Source of the DNA: CALLPQ01 sp964421675
Lineage (GTDB): Bacteria; Pseudomonadota; Alphaproteobacteria; Caulobacterales; Parvularculaceae
NCBI GenBank assembly: GCA_964421675.1
Contig: CAYQXV010000002.1
Coordinates: 1 to 64,000, forward strand
Direction: 5' to 3'
DNA: 64,000 bases
The notes beneath the pieces were generated by a model. That model ran no database searches, was not told the DNA's origin, and saw only the letters and a list, made by a program, of their open reading frames with translations. The first letter of the stretch is position 1. Each line of letters opens with the position of its first letter. Shown here piece after piece: positions 35,980 through 45,490 of this stretch. The position numbers and the translations under genes were made by a program.

Positions 35980-37250
35980 GTGAGACTGTTTACATTTTGG
36001 TAGGACGCGGCCCCGACGAGGCCGTCATCTGGATGCGGGCCAGCCATCAAGGGGGCCTGAAATCCCACGGGCGCGCCGATGATTTTGCCGACTTGGTGGA
36101 CAAACACCCAAGCCTTTCCGATGAGCGCGTCATCGCCTTATTGCCCGGTGAGTGCACCGCATTGCGCCTTTTGCAAACGCCGCCGCGCGGGGGCCAGGCT
36201 TTTCTGTCTGCTGCGCGATATTTACTCGAAGACAGTTTGGCTGAAGACATTGACGATCTGCATGTCGCTGCCGGCCGGCGTAGTACCGATGGAAAAGAGG
36301 TTGGGCTATGCGCCGCTGTCCGGCGCGAAATTGTTGAGGTCTGGCACGACACATTTCTTGCTCACGGTGTTTTCCCCGATTTACTAACCGCAGACTTTAT
36401 GGCGCTGCCCATATTTGAGGGCCATGCCGATACGCCAAATGATGATGCGCATTTTACCGCTGCATCGCAGCCAGGTGGCGGTAGCCTCACGATTTTTTCC
36501 AATCAAGACGGACTTGTTGCCAATGGCACGGCGGGCGGCTTTGCGCTGGATCCGCAAACCGCAATTTCGGTTCTTGAGGATGTGATTGCCGCGTGGCAGC
36601 CGGGGCAGATAGATTTGTATACCGATTATCTTGATTTAAAAAATAGTGCGGCGAGTAAGGTGAACAAAACCGACCGCGCTGATTTGCAAACATTGGCGCA
36701 GCTGATTTCAACCGGGCTGGAGCCGGGTGCCATAAAAAGCGTACCGAATTTTCTGACCGGCCAGTTTGGACGCAAAGTCGACTGGAAGGGCGCTGTTCTG
36801 CCATGGCGCGCGGTAGGCATTGCCGCCAGTGTGTGTGCAGTTTTATTCTTTTCAGGTTGGATTGCCGAGGGCATGCGGTCGGGAAAATCCGCCCAAAGGT
36901 TTACCGAGCTTTCCGGGCAAATCCACCAAAATGCATTTCCAGAGGCGCAAGGTGCAAATCCGGTGACCCATGCGCGGCAAATTTTAAGCACACAATCAGC
37001 CTCTATCGGGTTTGATCGGCTTTGGGCGGCATTCGGCAATGCGCTTACCGATATTGACGGCGTTCAGGTTGAATCCATGACCTTTAATGCCGCAGGTCCC
37101 AATATGCGGGTCGGGGTCAGCGTTGATTCATTTGAGACCCTCAATAGCTATAAGCAAGCCTTGGCAGAGCGCGGTATTATCGCCCAGGAAACGCGGATGA
37201 ACGGCAATAGTGCTGGCCAATATACCGGCGATTTGATTGTGGAGTTTTGA
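35976..37250 (+). CDS. gspL: Type II secretion system protein L
   Basis: A 424-residue bitopic protein with an N-terminal actin-like cytoplasmic domain (about 1-255) that docks GspE, a membrane helix (about 270-290, AVGIAASVCAVLFFSGWIA) and a periplasmic ferredoxin-like domain that contacts GspM. It starts with TTG inside the gspK stop (TTGA). Sequence is weakly conserved, as is usual for GspL, and the call is supported by position between gspK and gspM. Confidence 0.88.
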   Translation: MSETVYILVGRGPDEAVIWMRASHQGGLKSHGRADDFADLVDKHPSLSDERVIALLPGECTALRLLQTPPRGGQAFLSAARYLLEDSLAEDIDDLHVAAGRRSTDGKEVGLCAAVRREIVEVWHDTFLAHGVFPDLLTADFMALPIFEGHADTPNDDAHFTAASQPGGGSLTIFSNQDGLVANGTAGGFALDPQTAISVLEDVIAAWQPGQIDLYTDYLDLKNSAASKVNKTDRADLQTLAQLISTGLEPGAIKSVPNFLTGQFGRKVDWKGAVLPWRAVGIAASVCAVLFFSGWIAEGMRSGKSAQRFTELSGQIHQNAFPEAQGANPVTHARQILSTQSASIGFDRLWAAFGNALTDIDGVQVESMTFNAAGPNMRVGVSVDSFETLNSYKQALAERGIIAQETRMNGNSAGQYTGDLIVEF

Positions 37251-37281
37251 TCATGATGAAGTCACGGCGGAGCAAGAATAT

Positions 37282-37773
37282 ATGACCCAATGGTGGAGCA
37301 CATTATCCATCCGAGAACGGATCATGGTCGCTTTTGCTGCCACTGCGGGGGTATGTTTTTTACTCTGGCAGGCAATCATTGTGCCGATTGGAAACTGGCA
37401 TTCTGCTAGCCTGCAGCGGGTTGATCGCGCCAGCTTAGGGTTTGATCAGGTTGTGTTAGCGGCCCGGTTGCACGGAGAAGGGGACGCGCAAGCCGAACCG
37501 CAATCCTCTTTTGATACGGCCACATCGTTAAACAGTGCGCTATCTTCCAGTGCAGCAGCGTTTAATCTGATCATATCGTCGATTGATGGTGATGGGACAC
37601 AGGTGCAAATTACGCTTGCACCGGCAGATCCAGATTTATTGTATCAATGGATGCGCCGGGTAAACCGTGTTTATGGAGCGCAAGTCATCGAAGCCCGCTT
37701 GTCGCGGGCCCGCAATAATGGCGCGCTTGTAAAGGCCGACAGGCTGGTCTTTGCGCGCCGTGATGAGCGGTGA
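37282..37773 (+). CDS. gspM: Type II secretion system protein M
   Basis: A 163-residue bitopic protein with the typical N-terminal pattern WWSTLSIRERIMVAFAATAG leading into one membrane helix, then a periplasmic ferredoxin-like domain ending in the usual strand-helix (MRRVNRVYGAQVIEARLSR). ATG 37282 has GGAG about 10 nt upstream; a GTG at 37237 overlapping gspL would add 15 residues. It pairs with GspL in the inner-membrane platform. Confidence 0.88.
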   Translation: MTQWWSTLSIRERIMVAFAATAGVCFLLWQAIIVPIGNWHSASLQRVDRASLGFDQVVLAARLHGEGDAQAEPQSSFDTATSLNSALSSSAAAFNLIISSIDGDGTQVQITLAPADPDLLYQWMRRVNRVYGAQVIEARLSRARNNGALVKADRLVFARRDER

Positions 37774-38525
37774 TTGCAATGTCGCGGATTGCCATATTTT
37801 TTCTGGCCGGGTTTGTTTTTTTGCTCGCCTTGCTGTTGAGCGCGCCGGCAAGTTTGCTCAATCCTATGCTCGCATCCACATCAATCGTCAGTCATACCCA
37901 TATTCGCGGATCAGTATGGTCTGGGGTAATTGAAAACCTATCAGCAGAGGGCGTATTTTTAGGCCGGGCGCGGTATAAATTACGGCCCCTTTCTTTGTTA
38001 CTAGCAAAGCCGTCATTTGCGCTGACCTTGTCGGGGGGCGCGGTTAGCGGTCATGGCAATTTTGCTGTCAGTCGCGACTCTATTGCGATTAATGGGGGCG
38101 CATTTCGGGTTTCGCTTGGTGACGTCACAACGAGCCGGGCGTTGGGCATGCCAGTGCGCGGGCGCGCCGATATTGATGTTGCGTCCTTGCATTTCAATAA
38201 AAATGGCTGCCAGCGCGCAAGCGGCACGATTTCAACAGATTTTTTGAATGGCACCGCTGAAGAATTTGGTGCATCGGGGTTTGTTCTGGCCGGTCCTGCG
38301 GACTGCGACGGAGATGATCTCAGGATAAAATTGGCCGGTGAGGGCGATGAGGGCAGCGCAAATGTGGTGCTTCTTGTAAAGCCGAATCTAACCTATTCTA
38401 TGGAAGCGATGGCGTCGCCTACGCGCTCGGAGGTTGCAACTGCCTTATCCTTTTTAGGGTTTGAAGCAACGGGAACCGGGTTGAATTATCAGGTCGTGGG
38501 CAGACTTAGCCAGATTGGATCTTAG
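37770..38525 (+). CDS. gspN: Type II secretion system protein N
   Basis: A 251-residue protein with one N-terminal membrane helix and a periplasmic beta-rich domain. It shows the GspN-like opening HIRGSVWSGVIENLSAEGV followed by repeated short strands. The GTG start overlaps the gspM stop (GTGA); ATG 37779 is an alternative. GspN is an accessory component found in only some type II systems, and its exact role is not settled. Confidence 0.82.
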   Translation: MIAMSRIAIFFLAGFVFLLALLLSAPASLLNPMLASTSIVSHTHIRGSVWSGVIENLSAEGVFLGRARYKLRPLSLLLAKPSFALTLSGGAVSGHGNFAVSRDSIAINGGAFRVSLGDVTTSRALGMPVRGRADIDVASLHFNKNGCQRASGTISTDFLNGTAEEFGASGFVLAGPADCDGDDLRIKLAGEGDEGSANVVLLVKPNLTYSMEAMASPTRSEVATALSFLGFEATGTGLNYQVVGRLSQIGS

Positions 38526-38527
38526 TG

Positions 38528-39046
38528 ATGGTTATTAATTTTCGTATACAGATGATATTGGGTGCTGCAATGCTGCTTTGGGGGTGCGCCACCACAGCCC
38601 CCGAACCGGAAATTGTTACCGAACAACCCGCGCGCGTTCCGGTTGACCCACAAGCGGCGACAAAAGCCGGGACACAGTTTGCAATGACATCGATCACACA
38701 AACGACCTTGCCGGACGGATCGTGCGGCATGGTTTTATGGACGCTTGATGCAAGCCGTCCCATTCCTGTGCTGCGCTATGTTGCCGGAAAATCAGGCGAG
38801 ATCTCCATCGACAATGTAACCTATGATCTGACCCGCGTGAGTGTTGGCGGCGATATCGCCTTTGGGGTTTTTCCGCGCCAGTCATTTGTTGGCGGTGCGG
38901 GGATTGAGCTTGGCGTTGATCTACAATTTGGTCAGGGATTTGATGGCGGCAGTTACATTCAGCGTGGTGTCATCACGCTAAACCGCTCGGAAGGGCCAAC
39001 ATTGGTGACCCCAGTCGCTGGTATTGCCGGGTGTCGCACGCGGTAG
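38528..39046 (+). CDS. Lipoprotein encoded at the end of the type II secretion operon
   Basis: A 172-residue lipoprotein (signal MILGAAMLLWGC, lipobox LWGC-A) starting 2 nt after the gspN stop; GTG 38525 is an alternative start. The mature part has a Pro-rich linker followed by a beta-rich domain with two Cys (DGSCGMVLW and the C-terminal AGCRTR) that may form a disulfide. No family is recognised. Its place in the gsp operon and its predicted outer-membrane location make a helper role for the GspD secretin possible, but it is larger than known pilotins and shows no clear similarity. Confidence 0.72.
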   Translation: MVINFRIQMILGAAMLLWGCATTAPEPEIVTEQPARVPVDPQAATKAGTQFAMTSITQTTLPDGSCGMVLWTLDASRPIPVLRYVAGKSGEISIDNVTYDLTRVSVGGDIAFGVFPRQSFVGGAGIELGVDLQFGQGFDGGSYIQRGVITLNRSEGPTLVTPVAGIAGCRTR

Positions 39047-39096
39047 TTTTATCGTGCTAAGCAGCGTGGCTGCGTGATCCTCACGGTAAATTTCGA

Positions 39097-39852
39097 CTAT
39101 ATATGCTCAATAACAATGGCGATCATCCCGATCACCACGCCAATGCTTGCGGCCATATAGCCGCGATGATTTGGCGTCTGGGCAGCATGAGGCGCGAGGT
39201 GGAATATAATTATATAAATAAATGCACCGGCGGTCAGACCCAGCATCATGGGTAATGACGCCTCGGCAACATTGAGAAAATTTAGCGACAATATGGTTCC
39301 CAAAATTGTCGTTACGCACGCAGCGACGAATGCCGCGATCAAGGCCGTCACCTGACGCAATTGAGATTCGCGCAAGAGATAATAAATGATCACGCCCTCT
39401 GGAAATTCATGAACCAGCAAACCGATCACAGTCGTCCAGCCGGCGAAGGTTTCGCCCTGAAAGGCCATCGCATATATCGCACCATCCATGAATGAATGGG
39501 TTCCCAATGCGATGAGTGAGGAAGATGCAAATGCAAGATCGGTGTTAAGGGACTGACCGCTAGACAGGACTCTCAATAACAATCCGAAAATGAGAAACAC
39601 GCCAAAGCCTAATGCGACCCACTGCCAAATGCGGGGCGTCGCTTCATAGCCTTCCGGTAATAGATGAAAAATTGTTGTGGCTAGGAGAACGCCGACGGCA
39701 AAGGCCGATATGTGAGGCGAATATTTCCGACCCATATCGCCAAAGACGGCCATAGAGATAAGCCCAAACGCACTAATAATAGATGCGAGTACGCTTGCCT
39801 GTATGGCGTCGTAATTGCTCGGATCGTAAAACAAATCCCGGTCGAACCCCAA
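39097..39852 (-). CDS. ZIP family divalent metal transporter
   Basis: A 251-residue polytopic protein with eight predicted helices. The metal-site signatures of ZIP transporters are present: HSFMDGAIYAMAF in helix IV and HEFPEGVIIYYLL in helix V, plus IFHLLPEGYEA and IIFHLAPHAAQ. ZIP proteins import Zn2+ and related ions into the cytoplasm. The gene is divergent from a CDF exporter 493 bp away, so import and efflux of probably the same metal are encoded side by side. No operator could be identified with confidence between them. Confidence 0.9.
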   Translation of the reverse strand: MGFDRDLFYDPSNYDAIQASVLASIISAFGLISMAVFGDMGRKYSPHISAFAVGVLLATTIFHLLPEGYEATPRIWQWVALGFGVFLIFGLLLRVLSSGQSLNTDLAFASSSLIALGTHSFMDGAIYAMAFQGETFAGWTTVIGLLVHEFPEGVIIYYLLRESQLRQVTALIAAFVAACVTTILGTILSLNFLNVAEASLPMMLGLTAGAFIYIIIFHLAPHAAQTPNHRGYMAASIGVVIGMIAIVIEHI

Positions 39853-40345
39853 AACTAATGAACATTAAGCGTTATGGATTGGCTTTATGCTCAACATTAT
39901 AGCTCATTATCGCTTCATGGAACATGTCAGCTTGCTCAGATGAACCAGATGGCAAAATGCCAATCGGCGCACACACCGCAAATATGCCGACAACGGCCGT
40001 GAAACACATGCCCCCCCCCCAAAGGCAAAAATGAGCCCCTCAAAGGTAATAGCGGGTGTATGTTATCACGTCACTATTTAAAAGGCGTGTTCTTGGCCCC
40101 TGAGCGATCACAATTGCTTATTTTCGCGGGAATTAGTTGTTTTATCGGGTGCTTTGGATATTTTGCTTGCTGGCACGGGCAAGCCCGGACTATTATTTTG
40201 TTAAGGGAAAATTAAATTTCGAGCCCTTTTTCCGGTCGCGTTTCGAGTAACATCTCTTATCTAATTCTTACTATTGTGCATTTTGTGTTCGTGAAATCGC
40301 TCTCCTGCTGATTTCAATCGGTTTATAGCAATTAAGGTATTTACT
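39853..40345. other. Intergenic region between the ZIP and CDF transporter genes, with a C10 tract
   Basis: 493 bp with no supported gene. It contains a run of ten C (40011-40020), an AT-rich stretch near 40050-40090, and a GCTCA direct repeat around 39890-39905 (GCTCA-acattata-GCTCA). Promoters for both divergent genes should lie here, but none stands out. Confidence 0.6.
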
Positions 40346-41362
40346 GTGACGGCTTGCGGGCATCATCATAACCATAGCCACCATGATCAAAATACCGATA
40401 TTAAGCGGTTGATTGCGGCCTTTTGCGTAACGGCCGTGTTTATGGTCGTTGAGTTTGCGGGCGGTGTGATTTCAGGCTCATTGGCCTTGATTGCGGATGC
40501 CGGTCATATGTCGACCGATGCGTTGGCGCTTGCTCTTGCAGCGAGTGCTCATTGGTTCTCCCGGCGGCCCGCCGATGGATCGCTGCATTTTGGATATCGC
40601 CGGGTGCAGGTTCTTGCTGCATTCGTAAACGGTATCTTGTTGATGGCGTTGATTGCCTGGATCTGCTTCGAAGCTGTGCAGCGTTTTTTCCAACCAGAGC
40701 CCGTCACTTGGTCAACCATGTTGGTGGTTGCGGTGTTGGGATTGATTTCCAATGCCGTGGCATTTTCAATTTTGACCTATGGGAATGTTGAAAACGTCAA
40801 TATTCGCGGCGCCATGCTGCACGTGGTCAGCGACTTGCTCGGCTCAGTTGCCGCCGTGGTGGCCGCGCTTGTGATAATGGCAACTGGCTGGTTGCAGGTT
40901 GATCCGATTTTATCGCTCATCGTTGCCATGCTTATTGGGCGTTCCGGCATTAAACTGCTGCGCGAGACGGGGCATATCCTCTTGGAAGGGGCGCCGAGCA
41001 ATATTGATGTCCCCGTCCTAGTCAAAGAGCTTAAGGCATGTGCGCCGGAGATTGCCGATATTCATAAGGTGCAGATTTGGCAACTCACCCCCGAACATCC
41101 ACGCTTAACCATGCATGTAGCGGTCTCCCGGTCCGATGCCGCTGCGGGAACATTAGCGCGGATTAAGTCCTACCTTGAAGAAAAGCACGGCGATATTCAG
41201 TCAACAATTCAGATTGAAATGAAAAATCACTGCCCTGATATCCTCATTGCGAAAGCGGCTAATGATATTGAAGTCACGCCCCCGAGCGGATTGACAGCAA
41301 GCGATAAAGAGGGCGGTCAGCCTGTAGCAACCGGCCCTGATCGCGGCACAACGATCCATTAA
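40346..41362 (+). CDS. Cation diffusion facilitator (CzcD/ZitB-like zinc efflux)
   Basis: A 338-residue CDF antiporter. It opens with a His-rich metal-binding tail (GHHHNHSHHDQ), followed by six helices with the transport-site motifs ALIADAGHMSTDALAL and LHVVSDLLGSVAAVVAAL, and a cytoplasmic C-terminal domain (about 205-300). The last 35 residues are an unconserved extension. The start is GTG 40346, immediately before the His-rich tail. It exports Zn2+ or related ions, opposing the neighbouring ZIP importer. Confidence 0.92.
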   Translation: MTACGHHHNHSHHDQNTDIKRLIAAFCVTAVFMVVEFAGGVISGSLALIADAGHMSTDALALALAASAHWFSRRPADGSLHFGYRRVQVLAAFVNGILLMALIAWICFEAVQRFFQPEPVTWSTMLVVAVLGLISNAVAFSILTYGNVENVNIRGAMLHVVSDLLGSVAAVVAALVIMATGWLQVDPILSLIVAMLIGRSGIKLLRETGHILLEGAPSNIDVPVLVKELKACAPEIADIHKVQIWQLTPEHPRLTMHVAVSRSDAAAGTLARIKSYLEEKHGDIQSTIQIEMKNHCPDILIAKAANDIEVTPPSGLTASDKEGGQPVATGPDRGTTIH

Positions 41363-41405
41363 CGCTTGGCGTTCGGGTCGTGCGCATCCGCAAATGGCGC
41401 CTTTA

Positions 41406-42773
41406 TTACGGTGTTTTGGGCGCAGGTTTCCTGGAAATATCCAATCCGGCATTTCCTTCTATATCCGGATAGGACCACTGCGAACGAGGGCGATATCTCA
41501 GCCCGTTTGATTTCTTGCGGGCATACCCCTTTCGCGATGTCGCGCTCTGGATTGTCCGGTCGAGCGCGGCAATCAGGGCAATAATGACCAGATACCCATC
41601 CCACATTTCCATAGATGTTGATGCCCCCCCGATAGCGAAGATGAACAGGGACATTTTTGCATAACGAGCAAAATCGCGATGCCAATAGGCGACATTCGGA
41701 TTTTTACTCGTTTCGATGGCACGCGCTTTCAGGAAGGCAAAGGCAAACATGGATAGAAATATAGCCAACCCAACAAAGCCAGATCCGCCTAAAATTTCAA
41801 AATAGATAGAATGGGCGGCCTTCGCGTGGGCCGCCTGCTCGATAGAGACCGATTGGATGGCAATTTCGTCAAGATAGGAGTTTCGCAGGCCAACCCCGGT
41901 AAATGGATTATCTTTGGCGAGAGACCAATTGATGATCCATGCATCTATTCGCCCCATAAAGCTGGCATCCTGGCCGGCCTCTGAAATACTGCCCATGCGT
42001 TCCAGCCATTTTGAGGGCATGAACATGATTGCCGGGATTAATGCGGCAGCACCGGCAAGCGCTAAGCTGACTTTGTAGGAGGATTTCAGCCATAGATATC
42101 CGCCAAATGCGACCATGGCCACAAGAGCGCCGCGAGAATGGGTGCCAATGATTGCAAGTAAGGTTAATAAAACAACGCCAAGCATTGCCATGCGCAAATG
42201 GCGGTTTGCCACCTGTCCGCGCATATAAATGATCATCGGCAAAACCGTCGCCGCCGCTATACCGAAATGATTATTATCTTCCAGGATCGTATCGGGCAGG
42301 CCCTGCACCCTGTACTGGCCTAGGGTGGCGAGCGTGAACAGTGCTCCTTTGACTGCAAAAAAGGCGATGCCGCCAGCAAGGATCCAGGTGAGTGCATGAA
42401 ATCGCAAACGTGTGGTTGTCATTTGAATGCAGACCAACACAAAAATGAGTGTTTTGACGAACCGGCTATAATATTCAGCTGAGTTTTCGGGCATTAACGA
42501 CATATGCTGGGCAATCGTCTGCCAGGCCAGGAAAAACAGCAAAAGGCAGGTGATAGTATCCAGGCGAAACCGCTCTGCCTCCCGAGACGCGAATATTGAA
42601 ACGATCGTGATCGCCGCAATGATGAGATTTAAGGGAATACCAAAGGTTTCATAGGCCATTTGGTGTGGGGTCATAATTGTGAACCATGCCCAAATTAGCA
42701 CGCCCACAAAGGGGTAGCGTAGCGAAGCGCCTAAGCTCACCAGGATAAAAACTACCAATATTAGATCGCGCAT
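41406..42773 (-). CDS. Exosortase-associated O-antigen ligase/polymerase-like protein
   Basis: A 455-residue protein with about eleven membrane helices. The N-terminal part (RYPFVGVLIWAWFTIMTPHQ) and the large periplasmic loop containing GRIDAWIINWSLAKDNPFTG and AAHSIYFEILGGSGFVGL match Wzy/WaaL-type ligases, especially the group described as exosortase A-associated O-glycosylation ligases. It probably polymerises or transfers lipid-linked glycans on the periplasmic face. It lies 7-9 kb from a glycosyltransferase, an amidotransferase and an exosortase, which supports the association. A run of seven C occurs near the 3' end (41623-41629). Confidence 0.82.
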   Translation of the reverse strand: MRDLILVVFILVSLGASLRYPFVGVLIWAWFTIMTPHQMAYETFGIPLNLIIAAITIVSIFASREAERFRLDTITCLLLFFLAWQTIAQHMSLMPENSAEYYSRFVKTLIFVLVCIQMTTTRLRFHALTWILAGGIAFFAVKGALFTLATLGQYRVQGLPDTILEDNNHFGIAAATVLPMIIYMRGQVANRHLRMAMLGVVLLTLLAIIGTHSRGALVAMVAFGGYLWLKSSYKVSLALAGAAALIPAIMFMPSKWLERMGSISEAGQDASFMGRIDAWIINWSLAKDNPFTGVGLRNSYLDEIAIQSVSIEQAAHAKAAHSIYFEILGGSGFVGLAIFLSMFAFAFLKARAIETSKNPNVAYWHRDFARYAKMSLFIFAIGGASTSMEMWDGYLVIIALIAALDRTIQSATSRKGYARKKSNGLRYRPRSQWSYPDIEGNAGLDISRKPAPKTP

Positions 42774-43205
42774 GACCGGTTTATTCCGCTGCTATGAAAG
42801 CTTTCTACTGTCTCTTTGTAGCACAATAGCACCGTAATTAAATACGGCTATAGGGGGTGCTTTCAAGGATTGGACCGCGCTTAGCGCAAACCCAAAATTT
42901 ATTGCTCATGATCAATAAAATAGCAAAAAATCGATACAATTTTTCGAAAATACATTGAACTTTTGTTGCTATTAACATTAACGCGGGTGCAGCAATCTAG
43001 CCAAATTGATGAACGCATTTTTGCATATTCGGGATATAGCCTAACTTTTCAAAGTTAACGCAACTCAATTGCTCATCTCATTATGTTTAATGGGGATTGT
43101 AAAAACGAATTTCACGATTAACTAATATTCCTTACACGTCATTAATGAGAAAACAGTATTCTGCGTCTTGGGTATAGCCCCATTAGGTAAAGCAGGATTA
43201 CGGTT
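42774..43205. other. AT-rich intergenic region upstream of the Tad-like genes
   Basis: 432 bp, markedly AT-rich, between the divergent O-antigen ligase and vWA/Tad genes, with no supported ORF. Several TTAAC half-sites are present (42974-43120), but none forms the TTAA-N7-TTAA full site of CtrA. The region probably carries promoters in both directions. Confidence 0.6.
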
Positions 43206-45470
43206 ATGTTCTTCAAATCTAAAACACAAAATAGATCACAAAGAGCGCTAGGGGAGTTTGCGCAGGGTGTGAAGTCACCTCAAGCGCAGATTTCAAAATC
43301 TGGTTTAAAGTCGACGAGCGCGTTGGGGGCTATTGCACATCGCTTTAGGCGAGATGAAAGCGGTAACATCGCACTGATGTTCGGGCTTAGCTCGCTACTC
43401 TTTTTTACATTCGCTGGACTGGCGATCGATTATAGCCGGTTCCATATGGTGCGTTCCGACCTCTCAGACGCGTTGGATGCTGCAAACCTCGCAATGGCGC
43501 GATATGAAGTCCTTGTACCAGATGCATCAACAACCGAAATTGAAGATTACGCGCAAATAGTATTCGACAGAAACTTTCAATTTTTCGATCTTGTAGATGA
43601 TCTGGAAGTGGAGTTTACCAATAATGTAACGACCACCTCGGCCGCTGTTGAGGGAACGTTGGATGCGATCATCCTGACTGACTTTAAATTGGGTGGTGCG
43701 CATTTTCAGTTCAATTCATTTTCTATGGTAACCGAAACAGAAGTTACTAAGTCGGGTGCGGGCCGCGTCGAGCTTGCTCTTGTGCTCGATGTCACGGGGT
43801 CAATGAACGGTGTTGCGTCAGGGAGTAACCAACCAAAAATCGATGACCTCAAGGATAGTGTATCTGTCCTGCTGGATACGTTTTTTGATGAAGACGATAC
43901 CGAAGAAAACATCAATATCAGCGTTGTCCCATTTAACTCATACGTGAATGTTGGCGGCGGTACTGATATTTTTGATGATGATTGGGTCGATAATGATGCC
44001 GAAGCACTCTATCATGGTGCGCGGTTTATTCACACTGAGATTCCGACAAATATCGATGATAGTTCTGGTGCGCGGAATACAAACTCATTTGGGAGTGGCC
44101 AGTTCGGTCCTCAAAACTCGTTGGGTATTGCTGAAATATTTAAGCCCGCAACGAATGTGAACCATCAGCATCTATACAATTCAATGGATGACGTTGAATG
44201 GTTAGGCTGTGTTGAAGGACGGCCCTATCCCCTTGATGAAATCGACACACCGCCCGGACAAGGGACCTCTACTGGAGACTTGAATAACGCTCTATCGGTA
44301 CCATCTTTTCCGAGTGGCAATAATAGTGACGCCCAACAACTTACTGAGAATGCGTTCAACAGTGCACCGACACCTAAATTTTCATTGGGTGAAATTGGTG
44401 ACGCGGCAAATTCTCTGTTTGTGCCTTCATTTGTGCCCGATGATGTGGATTGCGAGGGTAATACCAATTGCTTTAACACTGGTTTTAACGTTGGTATCTT
44501 CGAAACGTATACGCTCGGTGGGTTTAATCGCGGTGCGGTTTCACTCGTAGACTGGTTCTCGCGTCCATCAGAAACATCTCACTCTGAAAATAACTACGTG
44601 AACCGAAACTTTGTTGACGATGAAGATTTTGCTGAAATGGAGTTCAACAGTAATCGATATATGCATTACAATGAGTACCTACTGGGATTTCGGCATTCAT
44701 TCTCTAGTAATTCCAACGGAAGCGCGTACTGGGATAATGTTGAACAGGTGTTTCGCGATTTAGAGATAACCAACAGAGATACGATGGAGCATCTCGCTCG
44801 TATGGCTTATGTTGGTATTTTTGATCCCGCGAATGAGACTTATTCCGGTCGTTATGATGACGCTGTTGGCTATTCGGTTGATGAAAATCCAAATGACGAT
44901 TCTACACACGGTCCAAACCAATATTGTCCCGAGGAATTATTGCCGCTCACAAATAGCCGTTCGGAAATTGAAGATAAAGTCGATTCTCTTGTTGCCCATG
45001 GGTTTACCAATACAGCTATAGGGACAATGTGGGGATGGCGAACTCTTTCACCAGGAGCACCGTTTACAGAAGGTGTTAGTTATGATGATGGGCAATGGCA
45101 AAAAGCGATTGTGATCATGACTGACGGTACTAACTCTATTGCGAGTACTGATACCCACCGTGGCAGTATTGCTACCGTTTATGGGTTTGCCGAAGAAGAG
45201 CGCATGGGCGAGGGCATCAACGATGTTGGCGACATGCAAGATGAAATGGATGCAAAAATGCTCCGTATTTGTCAGCGCATGAAAGACGAAGGCATTCTTG
45301 TTTACACCATTATGTTTGGATTAAATAATGACGGTGTTGAAGATTTATTCCAAGCCTGTTCAACGGAACCAGACGCTCCTTATTTCCATAATGCGAGCGA
45401 CGGTGATGATCTGTCGGAAGCCTTTAGTGAAGTTGCGTCCGACCTCGTTCAACTCCACGTCTCGAAATAA
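43206..45470 (+). CDS. TadG-like pilus-associated protein with von Willebrand A domain
   Basis: A 754-residue protein. After a basic N-terminus of about 50 residues comes the Tad anchor RRDESGNIALMFGLSSLLFF (about 53-85), then VELALVLDVTGSMNG, a MIDAS metal site (DxTGS) of a vWA domain. IVIMTDGTNS and LVYTIMFGL belong to the same fold near the C-terminus. A long Asn/Asp/Ser-rich insert (about 260-600) splits the vWA domain. TadG-type proteins help anchor Flp pili or other surface structures. Codon use and composition are more AT-rich than in the flanking housekeeping genes. It leads a three-gene unit with two TadE-like proteins. Confidence 0.82.
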   Translation: MFFKSKTQNRSQRALGEFAQGVKSPQAQISKSGLKSTSALGAIAHRFRRDESGNIALMFGLSSLLFFTFAGLAIDYSRFHMVRSDLSDALDAANLAMARYEVLVPDASTTEIEDYAQIVFDRNFQFFDLVDDLEVEFTNNVTTTSAAVEGTLDAIILTDFKLGGAHFQFNSFSMVTETEVTKSGAGRVELALVLDVTGSMNGVASGSNQPKIDDLKDSVSVLLDTFFDEDDTEENINISVVPFNSYVNVGGGTDIFDDDWVDNDAEALYHGARFIHTEIPTNIDDSSGARNTNSFGSGQFGPQNSLGIAEIFKPATNVNHQHLYNSMDDVEWLGCVEGRPYPLDEIDTPPGQGTSTGDLNNALSVPSFPSGNNSDAQQLTENAFNSAPTPKFSLGEIGDAANSLFVPSFVPDDVDCEGNTNCFNTGFNVGIFETYTLGGFNRGAVSLVDWFSRPSETSHSENNYVNRNFVDDEDFAEMEFNSNRYMHYNEYLLGFRHSFSSNSNGSAYWDNVEQVFRDLEITNRDTMEHLARMAYVGIFDPANETYSGRYDDAVGYSVDENPNDDSTHGPNQYCPEELLPLTNSRSEIEDKVDSLVAHGFTNTAIGTMWGWRTLSPGAPFTEGVSYDDGQWQKAIVIMTDGTNSIASTDTHRGSIATVYGFAEEERMGEGINDVGDMQDEMDAKMLRICQRMKDEGILVYTIMFGLNNDGVEDLFQACSTEPDAPYFHNASDGDDLSEAFSEVASDLVQLHVSK

Positions 45471-45490
45471 ACGATGGAATAGGAATTCCA

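Noticed and set aside
39860..39960. Zur operator between the ZIP and CDF genes
   Set aside because: ACATTATAG and GTTATG fragments are present, but no inverted pair comes close to the core consensus.
42950..43125. CtrA binding site upstream of the Tad-like genes
   Set aside because: Several TTAAC half-sites occur, but none has the TTAA-N7-TTAA spacing.
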